Origin: Loripinus fragilis
Taxonomy: Eukaryota > Mollusca > Bivalvia > Lucinida > Lucinidae
Assembly: GCA_964019695.1 (NCBI GenBank)
Contig: OZ026528.1
Coordinates: 55,582,495-55,646,494, forward strand
DNA length: 64,000 nt
Direction: 5' to 3'
Below the pieces are notes generated by a model that saw nothing but the letters and a program-made list of their open reading frames with translations, made no database searches and was not told the DNA's origin. Below, piece by piece: positions 41,884 to 52,204 of this stretch. Positions within the stretch are counted from its first letter, which is position 1; every line of letters begins with the position of its first letter. Made by a program: the position numbers and the translations under genes.

Positions 41884-43740
41884 TATAAATATTACATTCC
41901 CTGCGCGGGTGATAGTCGAAAATATCATCCCGAAGAATGTGATTATCAACCGAGGCGCAGCCGAGGTTGATAATCATATTTCGAGGGATGATATTTTCGA
42001 CTATCACCCTAGCAGGAAATGTAATATTTATTTTATTATACCGAACAGAACATTAGATCTCTTATTTTCTGAAGTACTTCTCTTACTCAATATACCTATC
42101 ATGGTGAGGGGAGATCCGAAAGGAAAATAATTAACAGCCTCGAATGAAATTAAATCTTTCACAAAAAAAAAACTGAATGCTCGACCTTATCACTGACGTT
42201 CCGTTTAACAAATTACGTCATTAAACTGATGACGTCAAACTTAATACCAAGCAGCGTCATTTTTAAAGGAGATACTGCACATGAGGCTGTTTTGATGCAA
42301 ACCTAATCGGCTTAGATTTGGTCTCAACTTGTTCCTCTTGTCCTAACTAAGAAAGTGAGTACCCACTCTTTATGTTTCTGATCATAAACAGCGAAGTTAT
42401 TTGGAGTTTAAAGTCGCCAATTAATGCGTCATGTCCGCCATTGCTGTTGAACGTCTCCTGACGTGAACGAACCGGACGCGCATCGGCGTTGTGCATCATG
42501 TGACCGCCCTGATATTTTATATTATTATACCTCACGTGAATTCCCCATACAAAACTTCCATAGACGAACGACTGATATTTTATAATATCACCCGCTGCTA
42601 TAGCGACGGCGAATACTGTCACTCGTTTGCCATAGCAGCGGGTGATATTATATAAATATTACATTCCCTGAGAGGGTGATAGTCGAAAATATCATCCCAT
42701 GGAATGTGATTATCAACCGAGGCGCAGCCGAGGTTGATAATCATATTTCGAGGGATGATATTTGCGACTATCACCCTCTCAGGGAATGTAATATTTATTT
42801 TATTATACCGAACACAACATTAGATTCTTTCTTTTTACCGTTTGTTTTCTCTTAGGCCTACCATGATGAGGGGAGTTCCAAAGGGAATGCATGAATGAAA
42901 GAAGATATATTTTTTCACAAAACTGGTTCTGTTTTTAACTGTTTGAATGCTCGAACTGATCACTGACTTTCGGTTAAATAAATTACGTCATAAAATACTG
43001 ATGACGTCAAGCTTCATACCAAGCAGCGTCATTTATATGGAGAAACTCGACAGTATGCGATTTTGATGCAAACTAGAAAATTTCGCCAAATCCGCTCAAA
43101 GTTGGTCTCAACATGTTCGGCTCGTTCTAACTAAGAAAACGAGTACCCACACTTTATGTTTCTGACCATGAACAACGAAGTTATTGGGAGTCGAAAGTGG
43201 CCAAATTATGCCTCATGTCCGTCATTGCTGTTGAACGTCTACTGACGTGAACGAACCGTACGCGCATCGGCGTTGCGCATCAGACGAACGACTGATATTT
43301 TACATTATTATACCTCACGTGAATTCCCCATACAAAACTTCCATAGACGAACGACTGATATTTTATAATATCACCCGCTGCTATAGCGACGGCGAATACT
43401 GTCACTCGTTTGCCATAGCAGCGGGTGATATTGTAAAATATCAGTCGTTCGTCTGATGCGCAACGGCAATGCGCGTACGGTTCGTTCACGTCAGGATACG
43501 TCGAAAATATCATCCCTGGTAATGTGATCATCAACCTCGGCTGCGCCTCGGTTGATAATCACATTCCTCGGGATGATATTTTCGAAGATCACCCTCTCAG
43601 GGAATGTAATATTTATATAATATCACCCGCTACTATGGCAAACAAGTGGCAGTATTCGCCGTCGCTGTAGCAACGGGTGATATTATAAAATATCAGTCGT
43701 TCGTCTATGGTAGTTTTGTATGGGGAATAATAATATTATT
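41884..43740. repeat. Compound foldback repeat, about 780-bp units (P8)
   Basis: Three large hairpins of the form ATTACATTCCCTG ... GGTGATAGTCGAAAATATCA around AACCGAGGCGCAGCCGAGGT (41,884-42,033; 42,650-42,805; about 43,490-43,610) alternate with three hairpins TATCACCCGCTGCTATAGCG / GCAGCGGGTGATA (42,590, 43,370, 43,620). Between them sequence such as GTGGGTACTCACTTTC-like and CACGTGAATTCCCCATACAA recurs at about 780-bp spacing. Short frames here are shadows. Confidence 0.9.
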
Positions 43741-43971
43741 TACTGTCCGAATCTGCATCAGTTTCTGATCCTGTGGAGCTCGAAAGCAATGATGTTTGTG
43801 AAATTATATTTCCGCACTTCTGATATTTATCTAATTTCACTTGTATCCTTGGATCCATCAGGCTTTCACTTGCGAACGAAATAGATGCCATCCATTTAAA
43901 AAAGAATCAATATACGACGTGTACTGCAACAGTCGTCATCAATATCAGCGCTTCCTGAACATCCTTTTTTG

Positions 43972-44052
43972 GTGATGTCTCAATGGCGCAGTTGGTAGCG
44001 TCGGTGTCTGGTATAGTGCTAGTTGGTGTTGCCGAGGTCGTGTGTTCGAATC
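43972..44052 (+). tRNA. tRNA-like sequence
   Basis: TGTCTCAATGGCGCAGTTGG starts an A box and GTGTTCGAATCTCG a T arm. Acceptor halves TGTCTCA / AGAGGCA pair at 6 of 7 positions. The middle is irregular, so anticodon assignment is unsafe; likely a pseudogene or SINE head. Confidence 0.4.
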
Positions 44053-44329
44053 TCGTTAGAGGCAAAATATTTACAGCATCTATCGGCTCAGTTGATTCAC
44101 TATATCCCTCCATATATCCCAATCAGCTGGCTTCATCAGAAACCATATAAACTGGATATATACTGTATCACGTTTTATTCAGTATATTAAGGACAAACCA
44201 GCCATGGGCACCATCAGATAGTACAGATACCTTCCTGAAAATTATAATGTTTTTTTTTTGCAATGAATTTGATATATTCAATAAAACATATAACAGGAAC
44301 ATGAATGTAAGAATCTATTAACAGGGCCA

Positions 44330-44480
44330 ATCACGAGTGCAACAAATGACAAATTTTGCGACAACTTTCCTAATTTTCGAAAAAAATAAGGTATGGTATT
44401 TCATGAGAATCGTCTACCAGCAGACGATTGATTCTCATGGAATACCATTCCTTATTTGCTATTTTTGAAAAAGCAGCAGC
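44330..44480. mobile_element. Foldback MITE (family P9)
   Basis: AAAAATAAGGTATGGTATTT pairs with GGAATACCATTCCTTATTTG around AGAATCGTCTACCAGCAGAC. The second copy is at 46,830-47,005. Confidence 0.85.
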
Positions 44481-44674
44481 AAAATCTTTTTTGGCATTGA
44501 AATGTTAAGATTGATTTTCATTAAGGGGATATATCTTTCAAAAGCTCTTACTTGCATACAATTGTTCCTGTATAAACTAAAAATGTTTTTTACCAAGGAG
44601 ACAGATACCTTTGGCCTCATTGTTGTATGAACAATTTATATATCTCACATAGATCACTTTACGCCCTAACATAC

Positions 44675-45090
44675 AGCTTTTGAGCAATCCACAGTATGCT
44701 TATCAGTCTTTCTAGAGTCACCTTCTGGTTTGATACCGTTTGCAATATTGTGACACGCTGAGTTAACTTTAGAAAAAAAAACAGTTGCATAAACATGAAC
44801 TACAATTAACCGACTACAATATTTAGAAGTATTTTCGCCCAAAATGTACAAATTTCTGGTAGAAAAATAAATATTTACAATTTTTGCTTGTGAAATTTTC
44901 AAGGTCAATTGAAAAATTGTAAATAATACCAGAAATACAATATATTTGGGTCAAAATACTTCTTAATATCGTAGTTAGATAATTGTAGTTTATGTTCATG
45001 CAAATGGTTTTCTCTAAAGTTCACCCAGCGTGTCATAATATTGCAAACGGAATCAAATCCGAAAGTAACTCTGAATAGACTGATCAGCAT
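44675..45090. mobile_element. Foldback element with about 200-bp arms
   Basis: Left arm 44,675-44,885 (CTTATCAGTCTTTCTAGAGT ... TTTCTGGTAGAAAAATA) is the diverged inverse of 44,905-45,090 (ATACCAGAAATACAAT ... GAATAGACTGATCAGCAT). Noncoding. Confidence 0.85.
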
Positions 45091-45124
45091 TAGCTCATTT
45101 CTGAAACATTAACTCCTTTTCCTA

Positions 45125-45305
45125 CCAGTGTCGTCTGCTGATAAATTTTGCAAACAGTTTGGACCCAGATCAGGCCTGAAAAAATGCTGGGCCTGATCTG
45201 GATCCAAACTGTATGACACTCTATTGTTATTCCTGAAAGAGTTTTTTGAAAACGTATATTTTGGGAAAAAAATATTGCCAGATGACAATAAAAGCATGCA
45301 AAATT
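45125..45305. mobile_element. P6 MITE
   Basis: GTTTGGACCCAGATCAGGCC pairs with GGCCTGATCTGGATCCAAAC. Outer arm GTGTCGTCTGCTGATAAATT matches other P6 copies. Confidence 0.88.
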
Positions 45306-45309
45306 ACAC

Positions 45310-45920
45310 AGTAGACAGAGTTAAAGGGAAAATTCACACTTTTTTCAAATGCATTTATTATAGAGTTTACAGTATGGCAGGAATAACCCCTCATTAAATG
45401 TTTGTGAATGCTCTTCTATTAGCCTGTAATTAATTACTTTTGCATGTCCATGGGAGTCTGACCATTCTCAGGTCAATGATCACTACACACCAAAACTGGA
45501 AGCACTTCCACCTGCTTACACACTACCAAAGCAGAGTCTAAAGGCAGAAAATAACAATGTTTCAAAGTAATGTTTTTAGCAGTGTGTGCATTGATGAGCA
45601 TATTTTGATACTTGACCCATATTTAATAATTATTTCTAAAATGTAAGTCTTAAAGCACTAATTATTAATATAGGAGACGACATGTTTTGTAACAATTTCC
45701 TTCATTTTGGTTACAAAAAGACAGAATAAATCAATTGAAACTTATTGAATAATAAATGTCAGTTGTTACATTTTAATTTGCATTGATTTGGCTGTTGATT
45801 GTAATTAAAACGGAATACCCATTATCCAATATTAAAATGAAGAAATTGACTGAAACGTGCTGCTTCAATCATTTGGCTGACCAGCATATTGAGGTTAACT
45901 CAGGTTAATGTGTTTCTGTT
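45310..45920. other. No feature recognised
   Basis: AT-rich, no coding frame and no repeat match found. Confidence 0.5.
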
Positions 45921-45927
45921 AATTAGG

Positions 45928-46312
45928 GGATAACTGTATTCAAAATTTCCATTTGGAGAATTTTTATCGTTGGATATACAGTCGGAAATTTAGTTTTACG
46001 GCGACGCGCGAGCGGAGACGTAAAACGTGATTTCCGAACGTATATCCGACGATAAACCTCCCCAAATAAAAACTTTGACTATGGTTATCCCCATTCTAAT
46101 GCACTTATGCATGTTGATCTCAAATTGGAGCGTTGCAAGCTGCATAAAGCCGCACATCATCCAACGAAAGGTGACGTAATTAAGACGTCAAACTATTTAC
46201 GACAGTATATAGTTTATGTTCATGTTCGTGTCAATTGCAGGATATACTGTCGCAAATTTTTGACGTTATCCAAACAGACTTCGCGTTACTAATCCAAGTG
46301 CATTAGAAATGC
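45928..46312. mobile_element. P4 repeat copy
   Basis: GGGGATAACTGTATTCAAAA to GTGCATTAGAAAT, with the foldback GATATACAGTCGGAAATTTA and GATTTCCGAACGTATATCCG. Single copy, without the tandem duplication of 40,919-41,600. Confidence 0.85.
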
Positions 46313-46319
46313 AAATAGC

Positions 46320-46795
46320 TGTAAGATGGCTGCTCCCAGAAGATTAAACGGCTATAAAAGCTTCTGTAATTACCTAAGCAGATGGATAAATGATATGTGA
46401 AAGTAAAATCAGTACATAACAAAATATTTATTTGTGATTAAAGTAAAACATTAAAAAGCATGATTTTATCACAAAAAAACTTTTGTCCTTCTTTTGGTCC
46501 ATTTATTCAGCTTATCTGATTGAACATTCAGCATAGTTTTTTATACATCAATTCAACACTGTTAACTGGAAACCCCCTTGTTTCAGGACGTAAATTTATG
46601 GTAAATAATTTAAAATTTCGAACATCACTTGTCAGAAAGGCCTAGAAAAACAGTATAGACCCAGAAGCAGTCTGATCAAGGCTTCCCTGTTTGCCTTTCA
46701 AACAAGCTTTTTGCGAATTCCAGCCCTGATAACCAACAATTTTTTTTGAAAACAAGAAGAAAAAATTGTTCAAAATTTTAGAACATTTACCATAC
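46320..46795. other. No gene; decayed P6-like piece
   Basis: TATAGACCCAGAAGCAGTCT near 46,650 resembles the P6 centre; otherwise featureless. Confidence 0.45.
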
Positions 46796-46829
46796 ATCTT
46801 AACCCATAAAGCGCCACCTATAATTTGCA

Positions 46830-47005
46830 GCAGACAAACAATTTCAAATTTTGCCACTTTTTCACAAAAAAATAAAGGCATGATATTTCATGAGATTGTT
46901 TGCTGGCAGACAATTCTCATGAAACATCGTACCTTATTTTTTTCGAAAATTGGTAAAGATGTGGCAAAATTTGTCGTCCTTTGCAGTCCTGATTGGGGCT
47001 TTAAG
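46830..47005. mobile_element. Foldback MITE (family P9)
   Basis: ATTTTGCCACTTTTTCACAA and GTGGCAAAATTTGTCG form outer arms; ATTTCATGAGATTGTTTGCT / GACAATTCTCATGAAAC form the centre. Confidence 0.85.
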
Positions 47006-47015
47006 GGCTAACTAT

Positions 47016-47224
47016 CTAGATGTTTATGGAATCACCATGAACAAGTTTATGTGATTTCATATTATGTTTGGTGTTGAAGCATTTACCACAGAATTCACAA
47101 AAATAAGGTTTCTCTCCAGTATGTATTCTCCCATGTCTCTGAAGCCAGGCCCTAGCTAGAAACACCTTGTGACAGAACTGGCATGGATAAGTGACCTTTT
47201 TTGCTTCTATGGCTGGAATCACAT
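47016..47224 (-). CDS. C2H2 zinc-finger terminal exon A (two fingers)
   Basis: A probable 3'-terminal exon of a zinc-finger transcription factor. The acceptor TTATTCTTTTAACAG is strong; AT completes a phase-1 codon and 68 codons plus a TAG stop follow. Linker VIPAIEAKKVTYP precedes finger 1, CQFCHKVFLARAWLQRHGRI ending in H, the canonical linker TGEKPYF, finger 2, CEFCGKCFNTKHNMKSHKLV ending in H, and GDSINI. All ligands are intact. Recognition residues (-1,2,3,6) are A,A,W,R and T,H,N,S, so it differs from exons C and E in both fingers. A longer open frame runs upstream to 47,354, but the acceptor and lack of conservation make that intron. It is the most upstream intact cassette in the window. 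Confidence 0.87.
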
Positions 47225-47499
47225 CTGTTAAAAGAATAAGTGCATTTGAATTAGAATGAGCAGTTTTAAGCCTTAGCCAACCAGTCACAGCTTTTGTTGT
47301 GTTGTGTGCTCCTCTTGCACGCTTATGTTCTAAGGCAGTCAATATTGCAAACAATATGGACCCAAGGGAGCAGTCTGATCTCAGATCATATTATTTGCTT
47401 CCATAAAAAAGTCTAGTCTGAAGTGCACTTGAACATATGCAGCAGATGTAAAAAGCAGATAATTTCAGAAAAAGTGTTACGCTCCTACGTTGGTTATTT

Positions 47500-48960
47500 A
47501 TTAAAACACATTATTGGTTACCTAAACTCCATAAAAAACCTATAAAGCAAGATTTATTGCTAATTCTAGTTCTTGTACGACAACAGATTAACAGATTGTT
47601 AACCTCGTGTCTTACAGCTGTCAAAAAAACATGTTATCAAGCATTGTGAAAAGGTATATGAGAGATTCCGTAAAAACCTATTTTGGTCTATTTAAAATTC
47701 AGGTGAATTTTAGATAAACTTAAAGTTAGAGATTTCAATGCGACCAGATTGTCTACTTATGATTTTTCTACTCTTTACACTACTTTACCTCATAATTTAA
47801 TTCAAGATAAACTTATTTACCTTATTGAAAGAACCTCCCAGAGAGAAGGCTCTCCTTACCATGCATGTAATGACAGAAATGCATTTTTACTTCAGAAAAC
47901 CCTAAAAAATATCATGCATGGTCGTGTCAAAATGTATGTGATGCGCTGACCTTTTTGTTGGACACTATTTTTATTCGATTTGGCACCAAGCTGTATAGAA
48001 AAGTAGTTGGGATTCCTATTGGCACTAATTGTGCTCCCCTGGTTGTAGATTTATTCCTGTTTTGTTATGAGAGGGACTTTATGATGCCTCTTTCTGATGA
48101 TAAACAGGCTGATGTTATTGATGCGTTTAACACTACCTTCAGATATTTGGACGATATTTTAAATATTAATAATGTTTATTTTGACAGTATGGTATGTCAA
48201 ATATACCCTTCAGAGCTCCAACTGAATAAAGCCAATACCTCTGATACCCAAGCAGCATTTTTGGACTTGCATTTGTCAATTTCTAATGATATTGTTTCTA
48301 CCAAAATTTATGATAAACGTGACGACTTTGATTTTGAAATTGTCAATTTCCCATTTTTAGATGGTGATGTTCCTCGTTCTACATCCTATGGAGTATATAT
48401 CTCTCAACTCATTCGTTTTGCTAGAGCATCTAGCTATGTTGCTGACTTCAACACTTGCAATAAATTGTTAACTCAGAAATTTCTTAAACAAGGCTATCGG
48501 TATCATAAACTTCACAAAACATTTTCAAAATTTTATAGACGATACTATGATTTGATTTCTGAATTCCAAGTTGGACTTAAATCTCTCTTACGCCAAGGAC
48601 TTTCTGGAACCTGATTTCTATGGTGACTTGGTGTATAAATTGAAGAAGATTGCTGGCTCTAATAATTTTCAGCGCAGTTCATTAAAATAATTTCCCATTA
48701 TAAAAAGTTGGCTATAACATTTATGTATTGCAACAGACTGCATGCTTGGTGGGCAACCCAATCACGGTTGGCAACTTTGCTTTCCTCTTTAATTGCGCGC
48801 CGGTGGGTCGGACTTCAGACTCTATGGTGGTTCCGACTTAAAGACTTATCTATTAATGAGATGGTAGGGGCCTGATGCTTTGGCTGTTTGTCAGGCCCAC
48901 CGGGGTTTACCTGTTGGATTTCTTTTGCTCCGGTATTCAGTTTTATTTATTGTTGAGTCC
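47500..48960 (+). pseudogene. Penelope-like (PLE-type) reverse transcriptase, frameshifted
   Basis: RT of a retroelement, which copies element RNA into DNA. It opens with WLPKLHKKP (about 47,514), runs through frameshifts to STYDFSTLYTTLPHNLI (47,749), continues after an A-run frameshift near 47,905 as YHAWSCQNVCDALTFLLD, then GIPIGTNCAPLVVDLFLFCY and the catalytic YLDD at 48,144-48,155. The longest open part, 47,955-48,614, ends SLLRQGLSGT. The frame then shifts again to EPDFYGDLVYKLKKIAGSNN. The opening PKLHK and LYTTLP motifs fit Penelope-like RTs; no GIY-YIG endonuclease is visible. Several frameshifts and stops make it inactive, but the core domain is well preserved. Confidence 0.78.
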
Positions 48961-49069
48961 TTATCTTTGCTTTATCCCCTTGTTATATCTTGATTTATAT
49001 GTTTTAGGAGATGATGCATTGATAAGTTAGGAGTCTTTCATGCAAACCAAATATCTTTGAGTCTTGGTC

Positions 49070-49375
49070 CACATCTGAATTTAGGGTGAGGTTGGCGCCG
49101 TTAAACCGGCTTAAGCCCTCCAGTAAAATATTTTACTGACCGTTCCAAGGCGGTATTTCTTTTGTGGATCTTTTATGTTTTTGTTCTGTCTTGTCTTTGT
49201 GCGCGTCTGTTTATATGTGCTTTGTGGTCACCTGCTGGGAAAAGGCTGACCTCTTGGCTCTCGTTTGTGGTGTCTAGCTGTGAGTTTGTCACTTTTATAT
49301 TTGTATCCTGAGTCAGGTGTGGTACTTGATTGTATCGATTTCTGACCGTTGCACCCTTACTTACTTTATTTAGGG
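49070..49375 (+). mobile_element. 3' tail of the Penelope-like element
   Basis: About 300 bp after the RT, from GGGTGAGGTTGGCGCCGTTA through GTGGTCACCTGCTGGGAAAA to TTGATTGTATCGATTTCTGA. The same tail recurs without RT at 18,246 (minus), 51,829 (minus, partial) and 58,057 (plus). Confidence 0.8.
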
Positions 49376-49484
49376 CTATTCCAATTTACTTCGTCCATCC
49401 ATCTGTCCATCTTTCCATCCATTAATTATGCTCCTAGACCAAATCCAACCAAACTTGTTGAGTGACTTAATGATACAAGTAGAG

Positions 49485-49525
49485 TGTCAAGCAGTCTAGC
49501 ATTGAGCCACCGCACTCTGCTCTTC
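49485..49525 (-). mobile_element. SINE S1 head relic
   Basis: AGTGTCAAGCAGTCTAGCAT and TGAGCCACCGCACTC match the S1 head on the minus strand with a few changes. Nothing else of the element remains. Confidence 0.65.
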
Positions 49526-49604
49526 ACTTAATTGCTGACAAAAGCTTCTGGTACAATTATTTAATGGCTTTGCTCATTCATTAACACTTTGCCTGCTGTG
49601 TAAT

Positions 49605-49875
49605 TTTTCATGCTTTTTTGTCGTCTGTTGATTTTTTTCAAATTCAGCTTTGTTGAAAACTTCTTTCAGTGACAAACTATTTGGATCGAGATCAGGCATG
49701 CTATTTTGTCGTCTGCAGAACTTTTTGCATAATCAATTATTTTGAAAAATTCTTTCAGGAATACCATCAGAGTGTCAAACAGTTTAGATTCAGATCAGGT
49801 CAGACAAAATGTCAGGCCTGATCTGGATCCAAACAGTTTGCAAAGGATATCAGTAGACAAAGCTGGTAGGCAAAG
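49605..49875. mobile_element. Two overlapping P6 MITE copies
   Basis: TTTTGTCGTCTGTTGATTTT begins one copy that breaks off at GATCAGGCATG. A second begins TTTTGTCGTCTGCAGAACTT at 49,706 and is complete to ATCAGTAGACAAAG, with the GGTCAGACAAAATGTCAGGCC centre. Confidence 0.8.
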
Positions 49876-50010
49876 AGTTAGTTACGCTAATGGGCCCATA
49901 CATAGCCCACAGGTTTAGAAAAACTAAATTTTGAGCATAAAATTGTAAAAAAAAAAAAAATAGCGTAAAATTGTAAAAAATTTCTTACCCATCAGTTTTG
50001 ACATATGGTT

Positions 50011-50062
50011 TGGGTGCTCAAAAGAACCGTCTCATTGAGATGGTTCTTTTGAGTACCCACAA
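50011..50062. repeat. AAAAGAACCGTCTC hairpin
   Basis: GGGTGCTCAAAAGAACCGTC pairs with GATGGTTCTTTTGAGTACCC almost perfectly, with CATATGG / AGATATG outside it. Same as 26,331 and as the outer ends of the 56.5-63.9 kb element. Confidence 0.85.
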
Positions 50063-50925
50063 GATATGTTTTGGTTGAGTAATATGAAAATCAGTTTTTG
50101 GATATACACTCTTAACTGAAGGCCTGTAGCCCACCACAATAAAGATCTTGCCCACAATGAAAATGTACTACCAAAGTACAGAAATCATACTGGCATGGCC
50201 AATCAGTTATGGTAGAGCAAAAACTAGCGAATATTGACCGATAACCCCTCCCCATCAGTAAAATGTAAAATGATTGTACAAATGATGTGACAAGAAGTTG
50301 AAGTTTCTTGGATCGCCGGAATTACTTTTTCAAAGAGGGGCAGTGGTGTTAAAATTTGGCAAAAACTTCGTTTTTAGAAGTGAAATTGCGAATTTCTGAA
50401 ATCTATTTGCAGCAACAGATACATGACACCAGCAAAGAAAGACTAAAAAATGATTATTGAGTCTTATATAAGTCCACTCTGATTTTATAATGGTGTCAAA
50501 ACCGGAAGTTTAATGTCATGGTATTTTGGGTAAAAATCTGTGTTTTTGTAAATTTAAACACGGATTTTTGTAATCTGGCTGATAAAGTTTTAAATTATTG
50601 AGTTGTTATTTAACTTGTTTCAAATTTGATGCTGAATTATTTAACTTACATATATGTCTGTCGTGTATACTTAAAAAACCTACCAAAATATTTTCGTTTT
50701 TACCTCAAATCTGGCATTTTGATATTTAGGTATACTTTGTGAAATGCACGGATTGCTATTACTTGTATACATGGACATTGTCATATTAAGAAAATGACGT
50801 ACATATAGTAAACATTTCAAATGGAAACAGCACGTATCATGTACTATGATATCAAAACAAGTAATGACATAATAAAAAGAGGACCAAATGACCCTAGATC
50901 GCTCACCTGAGTTTTGTTTTAAACG

Positions 50926-52200
50926 TCTTATCTATAGGTATCTATTGAAAACTGGCAATGCTCCTGGTGACCTGGCTTGTGGTCCATGGTGGGCCCCAAA
51001 GTCATAATTGGAACATATTTAAATGATGTGTACCAGCTGATGAAACATACCAAATATCAGGGCTCTAGGCCTGGTGGTTTCAAACAAGAACATTTTTTAT
51101 GTTGTCACTATATATAAGGCAATGTAAAAAGAAAGTATGACCAGGAAATGCCACACTCTCACATTGCATACAAACCCACAGCACCTTGAGGAAGAGTCAA
51201 AGAACAATAACAGCCTCATAAACTCTGTGACCTCCAGGACGATGCCATTTTGACAACAGAAGCATAATTTGAACAAACTTGGTAGAGTACCATTTGGTGA
51301 TGCTACATATCAAATATCAAGCCTTTTAGTATCTGGCAAGAATGTGTTTTAATATGTTCTCTATATAAGCTATATTTAAAACATTGATCCCCGAGGTGGC
51401 CTCATTATTGGCCGCAGGGCCATAATTTTCAACAAACTTAGTAAGTCTACTAGATGATGCTTCATGCCAAATATAGACTCTAGGTTCTTTGGTTTCAGAC
51501 TAGACTATTTTAAGTGTACAATATATATTATAAGCCTATGTAAAACATGAGACCCCAAGGTGGGGCCAGGCTTGGCACAAGGGCCACAATGTAGATGTTA
51601 CATAATAAATAACTATGCTCTATGTCTTGTGTTATCAGACAAGAAGATTTTCTCAATAGATTCCTACAGTGAACGTCTGAGCTCGCAGGCGGGTCCACTT
51701 CATAGTCCCTGTGCTCTAAATTGAATAAAATTTGTAGAGGCGTACTTAGTTAGGTGATGTTACATACCAAATATCAAAGTGCTATGCACTGTCGTTTCAG
51801 ACAAGATGATTTGTTTTATGTTTTCCCAATATAAAAGTAAAGCAGAGGGCAAAACCCAGAAATCGATACAATCAAGTACCTCAACTGACTCGAGACACAA
51901 TATGGGAAAGTGAACACTACACACAAGAGAGTCAAGGGATCAGCAATTTCCCAGCAGGTGATCACATGCCTATGTAAAATATGCCACCTCCAGGAATGTG
52001 TCATTTACACCACAGGGCTATAATTTGTAAAAACTTGGTGGAGGTCTACTAGGTAATGCTACATACCAAATATTAAGACTCTATGCATTGTGGTTTCAAA
52101 CAAGAAGATTTTCAATTTGAAAATCTATTTTAGCCCATGTGACCTTGATATGCAATGGACTAAACAATTTGAACAATTATTTAAGAGGGTCATATAAGAA
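50926..52200 (-). repeat. L2-type segmented repeat, inverted
   Basis: Units with GATGCTACATATCAAATATC, CACAGGGCTATAATTTG and AGACAAGAAGATTTTC are inverse relatives of 12,383-14,270. Interrupted at 51,829-51,966 by a Penelope-like tail piece. Confidence 0.8.
51829..51966 (-). mobile_element. Penelope-like 3' tail, partial
   Basis: Minus strand: CACCTGCTGGGAAATTGCTG, CACTTTCCCATATTGTGTCT, TTGATTGTATCGATTTCTGG. It is only the distal half of the tail, as expected for a 5'-truncated copy. Confidence 0.75.
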
Positions 52201-52204
52201 CCAT

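Noticed and set aside
42347..43534. Frames sharing GSFVWGIHVRYNN and similar peptides
   Set aside because: Translated hairpin repeats of the P8 family, present on both strands.
47225..47354. Extension of ZF exon A upstream to an ATG at 47,354
   Set aside because: A strong acceptor at 47,224 with the same phase as the other exons, and no zinc-finger or linker similarity upstream.
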